Shown: piece after piece, positions 1 to 11,964 of the stretch
Layout of the letters: every line of letters begins with the position of its first letter
How positions within the stretch are numbered: the stretch's first letter is position 1
From: Monomorium pharaonis
Lineage: Eukaryota > Arthropoda > Insecta > Hymenoptera > Formicidae
Direction of reading: 5' to 3'
Length of the DNA stretch: 64,000 nt
Assembly: GCF_013373865.1 (NCBI RefSeq)
Contig: NC_050470.1
Location: 992,001-1,056,000 of the forward strand
Notes under the pieces: generated by a model
The model's input: the letters and a program-made list of their open reading frames with translations, nothing else
Databases searched by the model: none
Told to the model about the DNA's origin: nothing
Position numbers and translations under genes: made by a program

Positions 1-1
1 C

Positions 2-74
2 GTGGACGCATTCCGTGAAACGGAATCCTCATACGGAAATCAGAGCGCGTATCCGTCGAAGACCGCCGCCCACG
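2..74 (+). other. Possible coding exon end at the left edge
   Basis: The first 73 bases read open in one frame (starting VDAFRETESS) and stop at a good donor, CACG|GTAAGC. The product is not recognised and does not look like myosin motor sequence. A second frame is also open and would end in phase 0. It could be the tail of an exon of a gene to the left, or chance in GC-rich DNA. Confidence 0.2.
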
Positions 75-2666
75 GTAAGCGCGGACCGTAGGGCGGGAAG
101 TCGAAGGTGAAACGTCGACGCGGCGCGGCGGGAGAAATCACGTGGATGCGTCAAACAAACGTAAATGGAAGATACGATTGTTAATCGTGTACGCGGATTG
201 AACGAATGAAGGCTTCAAGCTGTCGCATCGCAGACGAACGCTCTCTCCTTTGTTCTCCTCGACTCGACGCGAGTTTTCGCCTTTTCCTGTCGTCGTCGTC
301 GTCGTTGTCGTTGTCGTCACGGTTGTCCGCCGAACGAGAGAGGGGCGGCTGCTGCCTCCATCGAATGACACCGCGGATGGACATTACGTCACACAAATCG
401 AAAGAGAGAAACGCGTGAAATAACAGATTATTACGACTCGGCGTGAGTGCGTAATAGGCACTTACGTGCGATCGTAACCGCCAAAACCCACGACTCCACT
501 TACCACGTGTGTTTTTATGCGATTAGCTCGCGCACACGACAAAGTAATTACGTGTGATCAACGGGTCGTGGCTAATTTGCTTATCGCAATTGTCACGGAC
601 GGTGATAGAGCCGAGAAAAAGCGGTCAATTAAACGCGCTCGCGGTGTATCTTTATTTTCTTCTCAGGGACCCGCGTGAGAAACCGCCAATTTCAAGTTCA
701 AATCTGTATGTAAGTCTGATCCTTTTCCATGCGCTATTAATCTACATTCAACAATAATAAGATTAAAACTAGGGCTGTTGCTTCTTGACAACTTTGAAGC
801 TTTAAAGTTTGAAGCTTCAAAACTTGAAATTCTTTTTAAACCTTCGAATATTTAAAACTATTAAAAATAACAACCCAATATAATTAAAACCGATGAGAAA
901 TGTCGGTCTACAGCGGATCTCAGATGTCAAATAATTTTTACATAATTTTTTATGCAAACTGGGAATCGGAAAAATTCAGATGATTTATGTTACGTTACGT
1001 TGCTATGTAATTCGAATAAATTGTTGGACTTTGGAACGCCTGCTATATAGAACGAAAGCGGTGGAGGAGGTGAAACAATAAACACAGAGCCGCGTCGAGA
1101 AGTGAAAGCACCTGCTTCCCCGAAAGAACGCGCGTCCAAATTTGGCACGCATTAATTATCCATCGCGCATTCATTCGCGCGTCGTTCGGGCACCGCGGGG
1201 CGGTTCCGCCGTGCGTTGATGTATTATTTGCAATGCGGAAGTTTTGCGTGGAAAATTCGTGCACGATGTACCTCGATCTTCGCGTGAGGTTTCGATTCTG
1301 GAGAACGAGTTTGTGTACACAGACGAAACACGGAGGGATCGGGCTATTACATAGTGCAGTCCTGCGAGGAACAACAACGGCGGAAACAACGTCCGAATCG
1401 CCACGACCACCGTAAAGAGGCCAGGTCTCATGAAAAAGAGTCGTTAACTCGAGTAAAGGCCACGACGAAAAAATCGTGCCACTTCTTCAGGCCGACGGCG
1501 CGGCTCGGCGTCGCGATGTGGCGCGATCGGACCGCAACTAGACCGGATAAAAAACCTGGCCGCGAATCGCACACCTTCGTGAACACGAAGACGAGTTTTC
1601 AAATTGTTTATTTAAGAACGGATCGCCCGGCTGGCTTTCGAAGCGGAACAACCGCGCCTGCTTTTATGTTTTATCGGTTCGTTAAAAGTTTTCGTATATT
1701 ATCGGATCCGAGCGGAAGAGGTGGCCGCCCTGACGGTCGGGAGAGATGGCAGAGATCGTCGTACTCTCTCGCATCCCGTGTCGCGATAATTACGAATGTT
1801 GGGGACAAACGAAATGTATTGCGAAACCAATGTGATGGGAAGGGCTGAAATAGCGGCGACCGGTTTCCGAGCTGGTCGCAACAGCCGGCGCGGCGAAGTG
1901 AGGTGCACCTTCGGGCTCAGCTCGAGCTAAAATGGAAAGCGATTTTAAAAGCGCCGGGCAATCGCGTTATTACTATCACCTTTCCCTTCTATCGCCTCGG
2001 GTAAGCGAGATATAAATCGCGTGTATGTGCGCGATATACCCGGCGGTACCGGCGGCACGTAATTAAGCGAGCCTCCTGCAACCTGCCTGCGCATATCTTC
2101 CACGAAAGTTAGATCGGCGATCTAAATTATCCGAGCAATGACGCGCCTCGGATTTTGTAATGGGATTTTTATCGAGTATGGTAGCTTTATTGTATGTACA
2201 TACAAATGATAAGTGAATAGCTCCAGCTGACAATTTGGCGAATATATTTATGTTCTGTATTGCTGATTTTCATATCGGTTCTTACTCTGTACACACTCTG
2301 TGATTTATGCGACACCTGAAAACTGTCACTTACTTAAGATATTCTTGAAATAAAATTCCCCAAAATATCGAAATCTTAAGAATATCTAAAAGATATCTTT
2401 AAAATATTTCTAGAACTTTTTTTAAAAAAACTGTTAAAGATAATTTGTAGAGTTTCTAAAAAACATCTAGACATTTGAGTGGCGAATGACATTTTAGAAG
2501 ATATCTTCAAGACATGACTTTTCAAAAGAACGTAATATATCTCAAGACATAGCAAAAAAATACTTTTAAAAATCTAAAGGAGATTTTTTGTGTGGGTGCA
2601 GCCTATGAATACCCCCCGACCTATGACATCTTCGTTCTCATAGGACTGAACTTTGCTTCGTTTCAG
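75..2666. other. Non-coding region left of the myosin exons
   Basis: No gene supported. Bases up to about 2100 are GC-richer and contain CpG-rich stretches and a short GTC/GTT trinucleotide run (289-318) that creates serine-rich spurious ORFs. From about 2160 it is AT-rich, as introns are here. It may be a long myosin intron, or intergenic DNA plus intron. At 772-830 a TAGGGCTGT motif is followed by repeated GAAGCTT-like words. Confidence 0.5.
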
Positions 2667-5600
2667 GAAGAATACATTTCCGAGAACATCAGGTGGACGC
2701 CGATAGACTATTTCAATAACGCCATCGTGGTGGAGCTTCTCGAGGGCAAGAGACCACCCGGTCTTTTCTTGGTCCTCGACGATGTATGCGCGACGCTGCA
2801 CGGCGGAAGCACGGGTGCCGACGATGACTTGAAGAAGGTGCCTGTAGCATATATTTGTAGCTCTGCAAATTAAATTAAAATATTATTATAATACAGTATA
2901 AATTATCGTATATCGCGTAGAAACTGGCGGGAGCGGCTAAGCAACATGCCCATTTCCAAGATACCGGTGACGGTTTCGCAATCCTCCATTACGCCGGCGT
3001 GGTATCCTACTCTGTCGATGGATTCTGCGATAAGAACCGGGACGTCCTCTTCTTAGACCTGATCGAATTGATGCAGACCAGTACGAAGTAAGCAATCCCG
3101 AAGGCCGTTAGCATACAACTATCGATTGTCCGCGTGACAAATTATCCCGAAAGCGAGTTAGCATAAGTTACACACGCTTGACGGGAATTAATTAGTCCGC
3201 GTTCATTTTCCAATCAATTTGGAATATTCAATGACGAAAGAAATTGAATAAAGACGCGATTAAAGAGAAATAAAATAATACAAAAATAAATTTTTATGTA
3301 ATAACATGAACTTTTTATTTCCAAGTATTGTTTTGAGGTATTTGAGGTATTGTCAATTACGTTATTCTACGTTTTCTATAATTCAAACAAATGCATAATA
3401 GCGTTTTAAGTTAATATTTAATATTTAGTTTCTTGTTCAGTTGAAAAAGGCTATTACGTAAATACTAGTAATTCCTCGATGATTTAACATAATCATCAGA
3501 TAATTCTAACCAACGATTGATTGCGCGAATTTATTTACGTAAGAACCGCATACGCAAAATTTCGCAAAAGCCACGCACAAAGCAATAACTAGAAGTTATA
3601 AATTCTCAAGAGTTTCAATCAAATAAATTTTGCATGAATTTAACTTTTTTTAATCTAATATCTATTTTTATTCATCTAAATGAACTTTAATTCCTCTTTA
3701 TTTTATTAATTCCAAGAATTAGGAAAAGATAAATAGTAAATTAAATTAAGGTTAAAGTTAATATACATTGACGAAAATGAACATAAATGTCGCTTACTCT
3801 TTCCTACAAATTAAATATCTGCGTTTGCAATTTTTTCTCAATGCTAATAGCATTGGGATTATTGAATAAAACAATGCTTCGAAAAGGTAGAAAAAATAGA
3901 TTATCTTACAGCTCCCTGGTGCGTGAGCTTTATCCGCAAGAAAACGTCGGTAAAACGAAGACCCTTAAGTCCAGGCCAACCACCGCGGGTAGTAAAATCA
4001 GAAATCAAGCCAGTCGCTTGGTCGGCCAACTGATGAAGTGCACACCGCATTATATCCGGTGCATCAAGCCGAATGAAACGAAGAAACCGCGCGACTGGGA
4101 TCATCTGAGAGTCAAGCATCAGGTATTATAATTTGTCTGTGCCATTTCCATTTATCTATTATCGAAATTCAAAAACATATATTACTTTATGCTTCCTACT
4201 TTCCTACTTTATGTCTGTAAAGTCTCGTTTGTAGTAAAGTTTGAGAAAGATGAAAGAACAAAGGCATTTTCTATATACAGCCTGGTTTGTCTCAGCTTCA
4301 GCTCGATGTGTCATTCCAGCGAAGTATGTCAGACGTACACGTCCTGAGCAATTATACATAACGTTCCTTTCCTTCCTTCTTTGGATTTAATACTGAAATT
4401 CGTTTTGTTCAAGAAAGCCAATACGACATAGTTTCCGTAGCTCGCGCTAGAATGGTAATTGCTTCTAATGCAGAGTTCACGTTCTGAAAACACAATCGTG
4501 TACGTCGTGCTCTTGGATTGTCAAAATTGTCAATTATTTCGTAAAAATTTTAATTTTTAAATTAAATCATTGATAACGTAACTCTAAACAATTACTCAAG
4601 ATATTTATATTTGGAACATCATGTTTTCAATGGATAGACGAATAATAGGAATCACGCAGCTTTCCAACGAAATATTCTACACGAAAAGACGAGTTTTGTG
4701 AAAGTATCTAAAAATTGAGCTAGACATAGAACTAAAAATTTTATTTATACCATTAACATAATTATGACGGAAGTTAAGCATGATGAACAATACTGCGAAA
4801 AGTTTTGATATTTTAGCAATCAGTTCGAGTGTCCTATAATTATTTTCCTGTAGGTGGAATATCTAGGTCTGAAGGAAAATATCAGAGTGCGAAGAGCTGG
4901 CTTCGCCTATAGAAGGCCGTTCGTCAAGTTTCTGCATAGATACGCGATTCTCACGAAAGAAACGTGGCCCCGTTGGCCCGGTGATGAGAAACAGGGCATA
5001 GAATGGATATTGGGTAGCGTTCACATCGACCGATCGCAATATCAGCTCGGCAGATCGAAGCTCTTCATCAAGGCGCCTGAAACTGTGAGTGCCCTTCGTC
5101 CTGATGCGTCTCTGTTTTCTTATTAATAACATGATTAGTTAAATCTTGTCAGTAGATTAATTAGACGATACGTGTAACTTAGCTCTTCATGCTGGAGGAA
5201 GCTCGTGACCGGAAATACAACATGTACGCGCGAGTCATTCAGAAAACCTTCAAGAAGTACTTCGCCTGGAAGAGGCAGGCGCAGCAGAAACAGGAAGCCG
5301 CTGATCTTCTCTTTGGCCATAAAGAACGGAGACGGGCAAGCCTGAGCAGAAATTTTGTGGGCGATTACATAGGGCTGGAAGGCAAGCCGCAGACGACGAG
5401 TTTGATTGGAAGACGGGAGAAAGTGTTTTTCGCCGAAGTTGTGAAAAAATACGACAGAAGGTTTAAGGTAAAAATATTAATTTGTCGACAACTTAAACGT
5501 TCGTTAATTTATAAACCGCATAAAATCATTTTATTAATTTCGAGGCAATTTATGTAATGATATAATAAATCAAATTTTCTTAATATCTTTACTTGTTAAC

Positions 5601-7585
5601 TTTCTAAACTTAAGATTTAAGAATATAATTTGGGCATAATAAATAATTTATGTGTAAATAATAGATGTGCAGAAGAGATCTCATCCTCACCGGGAAATGC
5701 ATTTATTTGATTGGTCGAGAGCAGATAAAGAAAGGCCCGGAAAAGGGTAAAATCTTCGAAGTTATTAAGAGGAAGCTTATGTTTAATCAAATCAGCTACG
5801 TGTCATTAAGCACGTTGCAAGTAATTATTGTTTTATGATTCCTATGTAATAACAGTACACTAGCTGAAACACATTTTGATAACATTTTCCATTCCAGGAC
5901 AACTTCATAATAATTCACGTAAAGGAGGACTACGCCAGCTTGTTAGAATCAGTATTCAAAACGGAGTTTTTATCTGCCCTTAGCAAAAAGTATCTGGAAG
6001 ATATCGGTCATCCTTTAAATGTTAGGTTTAACAACGAGTACGGTTATTTTTTTATATTTTTCACACGTCATTAGCACTGGGTATATAATACAACATAGGC
6101 TTGAAGATAAAACTGTTTACTTGCAGTTTGGAGTTCAAAGTGAAGAAGGAAGGTTGGGGTGGCGGTGGAACAAGGCACGTGAAGTTCATACAAACGGATT
6201 ACGGCGATAAAGAGATTTTGAAAGTATCCGGCAAAATGCTCACTGTCAGCATCGGTCCAGGTTTACCAAGCACATCGAGTAAGCTTTATTCGATAATTCT
6301 CGATATATAATAATTCTCAATTTTTAATCTTACACACCGTAATATTGGAATTAATATTTAAATAATTTAAAGAAATATGAATCTATATCTCACAGAGCCT
6401 AAATTGGACCGATCGAGGTCATCCTTTCGTTTGCACAAAGTCTCGAAGCCAATTCGTTCGGCATTGCAGCTATGCAATCCAAATTCAATTCTCGCAACTC
6501 AAAATAATCAGACTACTATGACCGGAAGACCACCTCTTCGTCCGGTAGCGGCAGCAAGATCTGTGACTTCTTCACGAACAACCTCAAACGGTAGACCAAA
6601 CATTCCACCGAATCGTCCAAATATACAACCTACACAATTTCTTCAAAAAGATGTAAAAAATGGTACAAACAACACGAATAAGCAACGGGACAAGCAGACC
6701 GCCGTAATGGGCATGATTATCAATCCTAATGCTAGACCACGTGGTAAGTATTGATAAAAATGAGTAGATAGCAGTTAGAAACCAAGTTAGAAAAAAGCTA
6801 GTTAGTTAAATTAGAAAAAGTATATTAAAAAATTGTATCTTTCTCATTAGTTTTAATTCGTGTGTTCAATGTTCTAGCGTTTGTAAGTTTACTCAGAAAA
6901 ACATATCCTTTTTTTTATAAGGTATACTCAAATTTCCTCCACCACCTACGGAACCACCACCACCGCACGAACCAACAGGATTCAGGTTACCACCCATTAA
7001 CGGTGAACATAATGATAAAGTTTCTGGTCATCTCAATAAAGGAATGCAAACGTCCCAGGAATGGAGTGTGAAACAAGTCAACAATACACTGGATCGAGGA
7101 AGGAGCAGAGAAGATAATACCGCGTATGCAGTAACCAACAAAAAGATACCTCCTCAGAAACCGGCGCCTCCAAGTTTACCAAAAGTTAAAGCCTTGTACG
7201 ATTATGAGCCGCAGGATCTGGACGAGTTAGGACTCAAAGAAGGCGACATCGTAGAAGTACTCAAAGAACGTAAGTTATTACGATTCGGGTTTTGTTTTTG
7301 TGTAATAAATAATAGTAAATTCAACAGTATAACATACATTAAAAAAATAAAGTTGATACTGAACAATTTTTTCCTAATGTATTTTTTATGTCACTAACAT
7401 AAAATAGAAATTGTGAATCTAATTAATAATCTGTTTATTACAAAAAGTTTTTCGATATTAATCCTCTACAGTTTATTAAAAAATTAATATTTTTTTTAGA
7501 TGAGGGCGGTTGGTGGCACGGAAGACTGAAAGGAAAAACAGGTCTCTTTCCTTCCAACTATGTCGAAAAGATAAAAATTTTGTAA
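2667..7585 (+). CDS. Class I myosin, Myo1e/1f type (5'-incomplete)
   Basis: Actin-based motor of the long-tailed class I myosins, which link actin to membranes in endocytosis and at the cell cortex. Exons: 2667-2837, 2921-3087, 3912-4122, 4854-5084, 5183-5467, 5665-5820, 5898-6037, 6127-6278, 6396-6743, 6922-7269, 7500-7585; all phases join, giving 764 residues to a TAA. In order: rear motor (EEYISENIRWTPIDYFNNAI, PTTAGSK loop, CTPHYIRCIKPNE), converter (EYLGLKENIRVRRAGFAYRR), one IQ-like helix (ARVIQKTFKKYF), TH1 lipid-binding tail (RNFVGDYIGLEG, ESVFKTEFL), a basic and proline-rich TH2 stretch, and a C-terminal SH3 domain (KALYDYEPQDLDELGL ... GLFPSNYV). Vertebrate Myo1e is about 1100 residues, so some 440 N-terminal residues with P-loop and switches are absent from this window. 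The acceptor at 2666 (TTTCAG) shows that coding sequence precedes it. Confidence 0.93.
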
Positions 7586-8008
7586 TTAATGGCTATTGAA
7601 AAATTCTATTGGATTACATGAAACCGAAACATAATTATAATAAGTACATTGTACCTGTTATTTGCAATTTTCGTATTCCATGATATATTTATTATTATGG
7701 AAAAATTTTTTAATTAAATGTTAGCAGAAAGTTTAGTTAAAATGCCAAAGTCAAGTCAAAAAAATTATAATTGAAAGAAATGACAGTTTTGTAAAAATGT
7801 TGTTCGTCTTTGATAAAAAAAGATATGTCTATATATAATCACAAATCTAAATATATATAATTATATAAAATATAATGTTCATTATTTTTCCATTTTTATT
7901 GTTTTTCCTGTGTATACAGAAATCATACAATAGAAAGAAAATATATGAACATATGTTATATGTAATTATATTTATATATATATGTCATATATATATTATA
8001 CATATACG

Positions 8009-8013
<5 letters not shown>

Positions 8014-8055
<42 letters not shown>
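8014..8055. repeat. (AT)n microsatellite
   Basis: About 21 uninterrupted AT units, preceded by imperfect ATATAC/ATGTAT words from about 7970. It sits in the 3' flank of the myosin gene. Confidence 0.95.
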
Positions 8056-8062
<7 letters not shown>

Positions 8063-9522
8063 TAAACTTTTTCTTACTGAGTCATTTTTTTTCTCAAGAT
8101 GAATCCAATAGGTAATGATTAATCCAATAATAGTATTACCGTTCGTATTAAATATATTTTTATCTAAATGTCCAAAGAAATATTTCTCATCACATAATTA
8201 ATTTAATGAGTAGTCTGGTAAACTTTATCTGAAGTATTTCCATTGAGATTTAAAAGCAATTTGTCAATAAGAGATATGTTATTTTTATTGTTAACTAGTG
8301 TATGATAGATATGTATAGTCTATCTTTTCATAATGTACAGCGCGACTGATATTTATATAATCAACACGCTGTCACCGTTATCATTGCAGAGGTGATGAGC
8401 AGTCATTTAAATAATTATATAAGTGTGTAATTTAATAACAATGGTGTACATAACATTACTGCTTTCACAAGAATCTATGCTAATAAAGTCATATCATCTC
8501 AATAATTTTGTTTTTTTCCAACTTTACTTATTTCTTGTGTTTTCTATCTGTAGTAAGTTATATTGTATATTCTTCAATATTTCAAGCCCACATTTATTCC
8601 AGAATTAATTCTATACATAAATAAATTTAATATTATTATTATTATTATTAAGAAAATAAAAAGGCACTCTTAGAATATCCTCAACGTCATATTTATTGTT
8701 TTCTTCTGCAGTGCTTTATAAGTCTTCCTTTATTAATAGCGAATATTGCGTGATACGTTTGTTTTTCCTTTATTTGCTCGCACTCTCACATACATTACGA
8801 TTAACATCGGCAAAGGAAAATAGAACAGCACATCTCCACAAGACTACAGCATTGGCAAGAACGGTTATTTTTACAATGATTACCCGTTATAGTAATACAG
8901 AATAAAATAAATTAAAGTTAATTCAGTGTGCTACGGTTTTATAAACATACAAGTATTCAGTAGGCACTAGAATAATAAATTATTGCTAAATTATTTGTCG
9001 TTTAACCGATCGCCCCAATAATCACGTTTGCCCCTAGACCATGAAAAATTCGAATACCGTGATGGGAGCTAGTATAATATACATACATATTTGGTTTACA
9101 ATTGCCTATTTAGATTTTAGAATGCATTGAACTCCATAATGAGATCGTGTAATGAGCGATTCGTTCAATGTAACAGAGCAGAGATCACTTCATCAGAATA
9201 TCTGTCTCGTTTCTGAATGTTCTAATCGTATGTGTTTCAAGAACTATTTCCTCTTTCACTAATGATCATCTTCAGCAATATTCTATGACTCTAGCTTAAC
9301 GGATTTCTCGCGAAAACTAAATAAAAAATATAAGAAGTTACAAGTAAAAATATAAAATTGTTCTAAAATGCTATGATACTCGATTTAATTGTGGATATAT
9401 ATTAAGATGTCAAGAGGAGATAATTCCCCAAATTTTCATAAGCCTTATTGTATATACTCTAAATACGTTTCGATAATTATATAATGCTTTCAGAAGGGCG
9501 GTTTTTATATGGTCTGCTTGGA

Positions 9523-9561
9523 ACGCGCGCGCGCGAGTGTGTGTATGTGTGTGTATATATA
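9523..9561. repeat. Alternating CG/TG/TA run
   Basis: A short (CG)n block passes into (TG)n and then (TA)n with a single break. Such alternating purine-pyrimidine DNA is of the kind that can adopt Z-form; no function is implied. Confidence 0.8.
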
Positions 9562-11964
9562 GGAATCAATTGTCGTACCTCATTTGTATCGACATTGCAA
9601 CGTTTCAAGCATTCGCGCATCGTGTTTGATGCATACATTATACATAATTAATAATACAGTTTTAACAATAATTATAAATAGTTTATGAGTATATATTAAC
9701 ACAAAATTCACAATGTACTTAAACAAAGATTATTTAACAGAAAGAGACAAGATATTTTCAACTTCGCGGATTACGTTACATTGAATTAAAGGTGTAATTA
9801 GGAGGCGTCGAACAAACACATTCATAACTTCTAATTGTTCGTTCAATGAGAAATTTGGACATTATTTGTAGCGATTGTCAAGTATAACATCCATAAAACA
9901 ATTAATCTCCACACACTTTGTTTCTAACTTCTCATTTCATAAATTTTATTTAAGAAATTATAATTTTCACAATTTTTGCTATGCTATAGACAAATACGGA
10001 TAATTTAATAAAACTAATCAATATTTTTAATTAAAATTAGAGTATTGTTTAAATATCTAAATATGAAATTTGTGATTTTACGATGAAATAATAAAAGAGT
10101 TAGGAAGTAATCTTGTTTTATGTTACGGATATCCATATGTATATTGCTTTCAACAGGTAAACCCTGCTCTGTATTTTATTTTCCATTTCACGGAGCAATT
10201 ATGCTTAAAAAGGTACTTTTTGTCACAATATTTGTCAATGATTTCGCATTTGTTGCAATTATAGAAAAAAATTATAGAAATGATAATTATTTACCATTTA
10301 ATTCGACACATTTGAAACGAATCATAAACGTAATCAATATTCGCTATAATTTTTGCCCCTTCCTCTGGATTTCGTTAAGTTGAAAAATTTTTAGCGGACG
10401 AATTTGTTTTTTTATTTCTTTACGTGTAACGTTAGTCAAGACACTTGAATGTAACACATCATATTGTTATAGAAAATTATATAGTTAACATAATATTCTT
10501 ATTACACTTAGATATACCACATATAAGAATTAATCTTAATAAATACTAATCTTATTACGGTAATCTTTAAAATATACCATTAATAAGATTATTCGGATTC
10601 GTTTTTAATGCATTTCTCCGCATTTATACGAATCTGTCAAGTAGGATGTAAAAAGTATATCAATTCGTTCATATGGCACAAATAGAGTACATGCGAATGC
10701 TCGATGGGAACGACTGTGGCAAATATAAAAACTATACGTAACGCCGATACGTGATCCACTTTTCACAGTTCTATGATCAATTTTCCGTAAATTGATGTGG
10801 ATCGATAATTTCGTAAGATATATTTGCTAAATTGCTTTTTACGTATATTTCGCGTATCTCTTGAATAACTCATTTTAACTCTTTCTTTGGCTTTCCGGTA
10901 TTAAATCTCTTAATAATTAAACCACAAAATATATAATTTTGTATATAAATCAAGTATCTAAAGTTCGTTTGCAAGAAAGAGTTTACTTGCATCCGGTTTC
11001 ATATTTTCTTTTGAACCAACTCTTAATTTATATATAAACAAAATTTTTTTAAATATATAACACTAAATATAACTTCACAGTTAGATCATATAAAAAACAT
11101 AATTTTTTCACTAACTTGCATTTCTTCCAAGCTCTTTTGGATTTGTGTTAATTCTTAATTTTGTTAACACCTTATTTTACTATTAAAAAAATGGTCTCTT
11201 TTCGTCTTTGCTGATTATAAATTATCTTGCACAATTTATCATTTCATAATATATATTGTTTCATATATTTGCACGTAGTGCAAATTTTCTTATTAACGCG
11301 CAACATTTCATTTGAAACATAAAATGCTTATATTACATTAATATTGTATTCGTACAAAAAAATTATTCCATCATTTCTAATTTAATCTCTTTTCTTTTGT
11401 TGTAAATTGCTGATTGACGAGTTTATATTATAAATAAAGAAGAGGTGGAGAAATTTACTTGATCTATCTTTTCATAAATTAATCTACAACGCATAATAAA
11501 AAATGAGTCTCTAAAAATGACCTATTCGAAAACTATAAAACGTCACACATAACGCAACATTTAATTTTGTCAACTTTTTGGCAACTCCACAGTAACATGA
11601 GTTATGCCTGCAAATGTAAGAAAGTACTTTATATTATTATTTCTTATAAAAAAAATAAATTTTTGAGAAATAAAAATTCAATATAGATAAGTAAAAGAAA
11701 AAACTCAATATAAATTGTCAATTAAAAGTCAGCTTTGATTAGAAAACTATTAAATAAAAAACAAAAATAAAACTTGAAGAATTAAAACTAAAATTTATTT
11801 AACAACAAAATTAATTAAAAGAATTAATAAAAAATATATAATCTTAGGTAAATAATAAATTAAATTGTATTTATTATCCGTTTTTTATTTTTTAAAATAC
11901 GCCAAATAATATTTGTAATTTACCTTTACAATAATGTTGAAAACCGCGGTAAACAGTTAACTTC

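Larger units (their letters stand above)
7586..11964. other. AT-rich convergent intergenic region
   Basis: Lies between the myosin stop and the EHBP1 stop, so it should hold both 3' UTRs. It is strongly AT-rich. Only short unlikely ORFs occur. Notable are an AT tract (8014-8055) and an alternating purine-pyrimidine run (9523-9561). No RNA gene or transposon was recognised. Confidence 0.6.

Noticed and set aside
1354..1848. 164-codon ORF in the GC-rich left region
   Set aside because: Arginine- and serine-rich, overlapping ORFs on the other strand, no domain, no splice context; typical of stop-poor GC-rich DNA.
2592..2666. Extension of the first myosin exon leftward (AYEYPPTYDIFV...)
   Set aside because: The residues do not fit the myosin motor, while a TTTCAG acceptor at 2661-2666 puts the exon start exactly where the family match begins.
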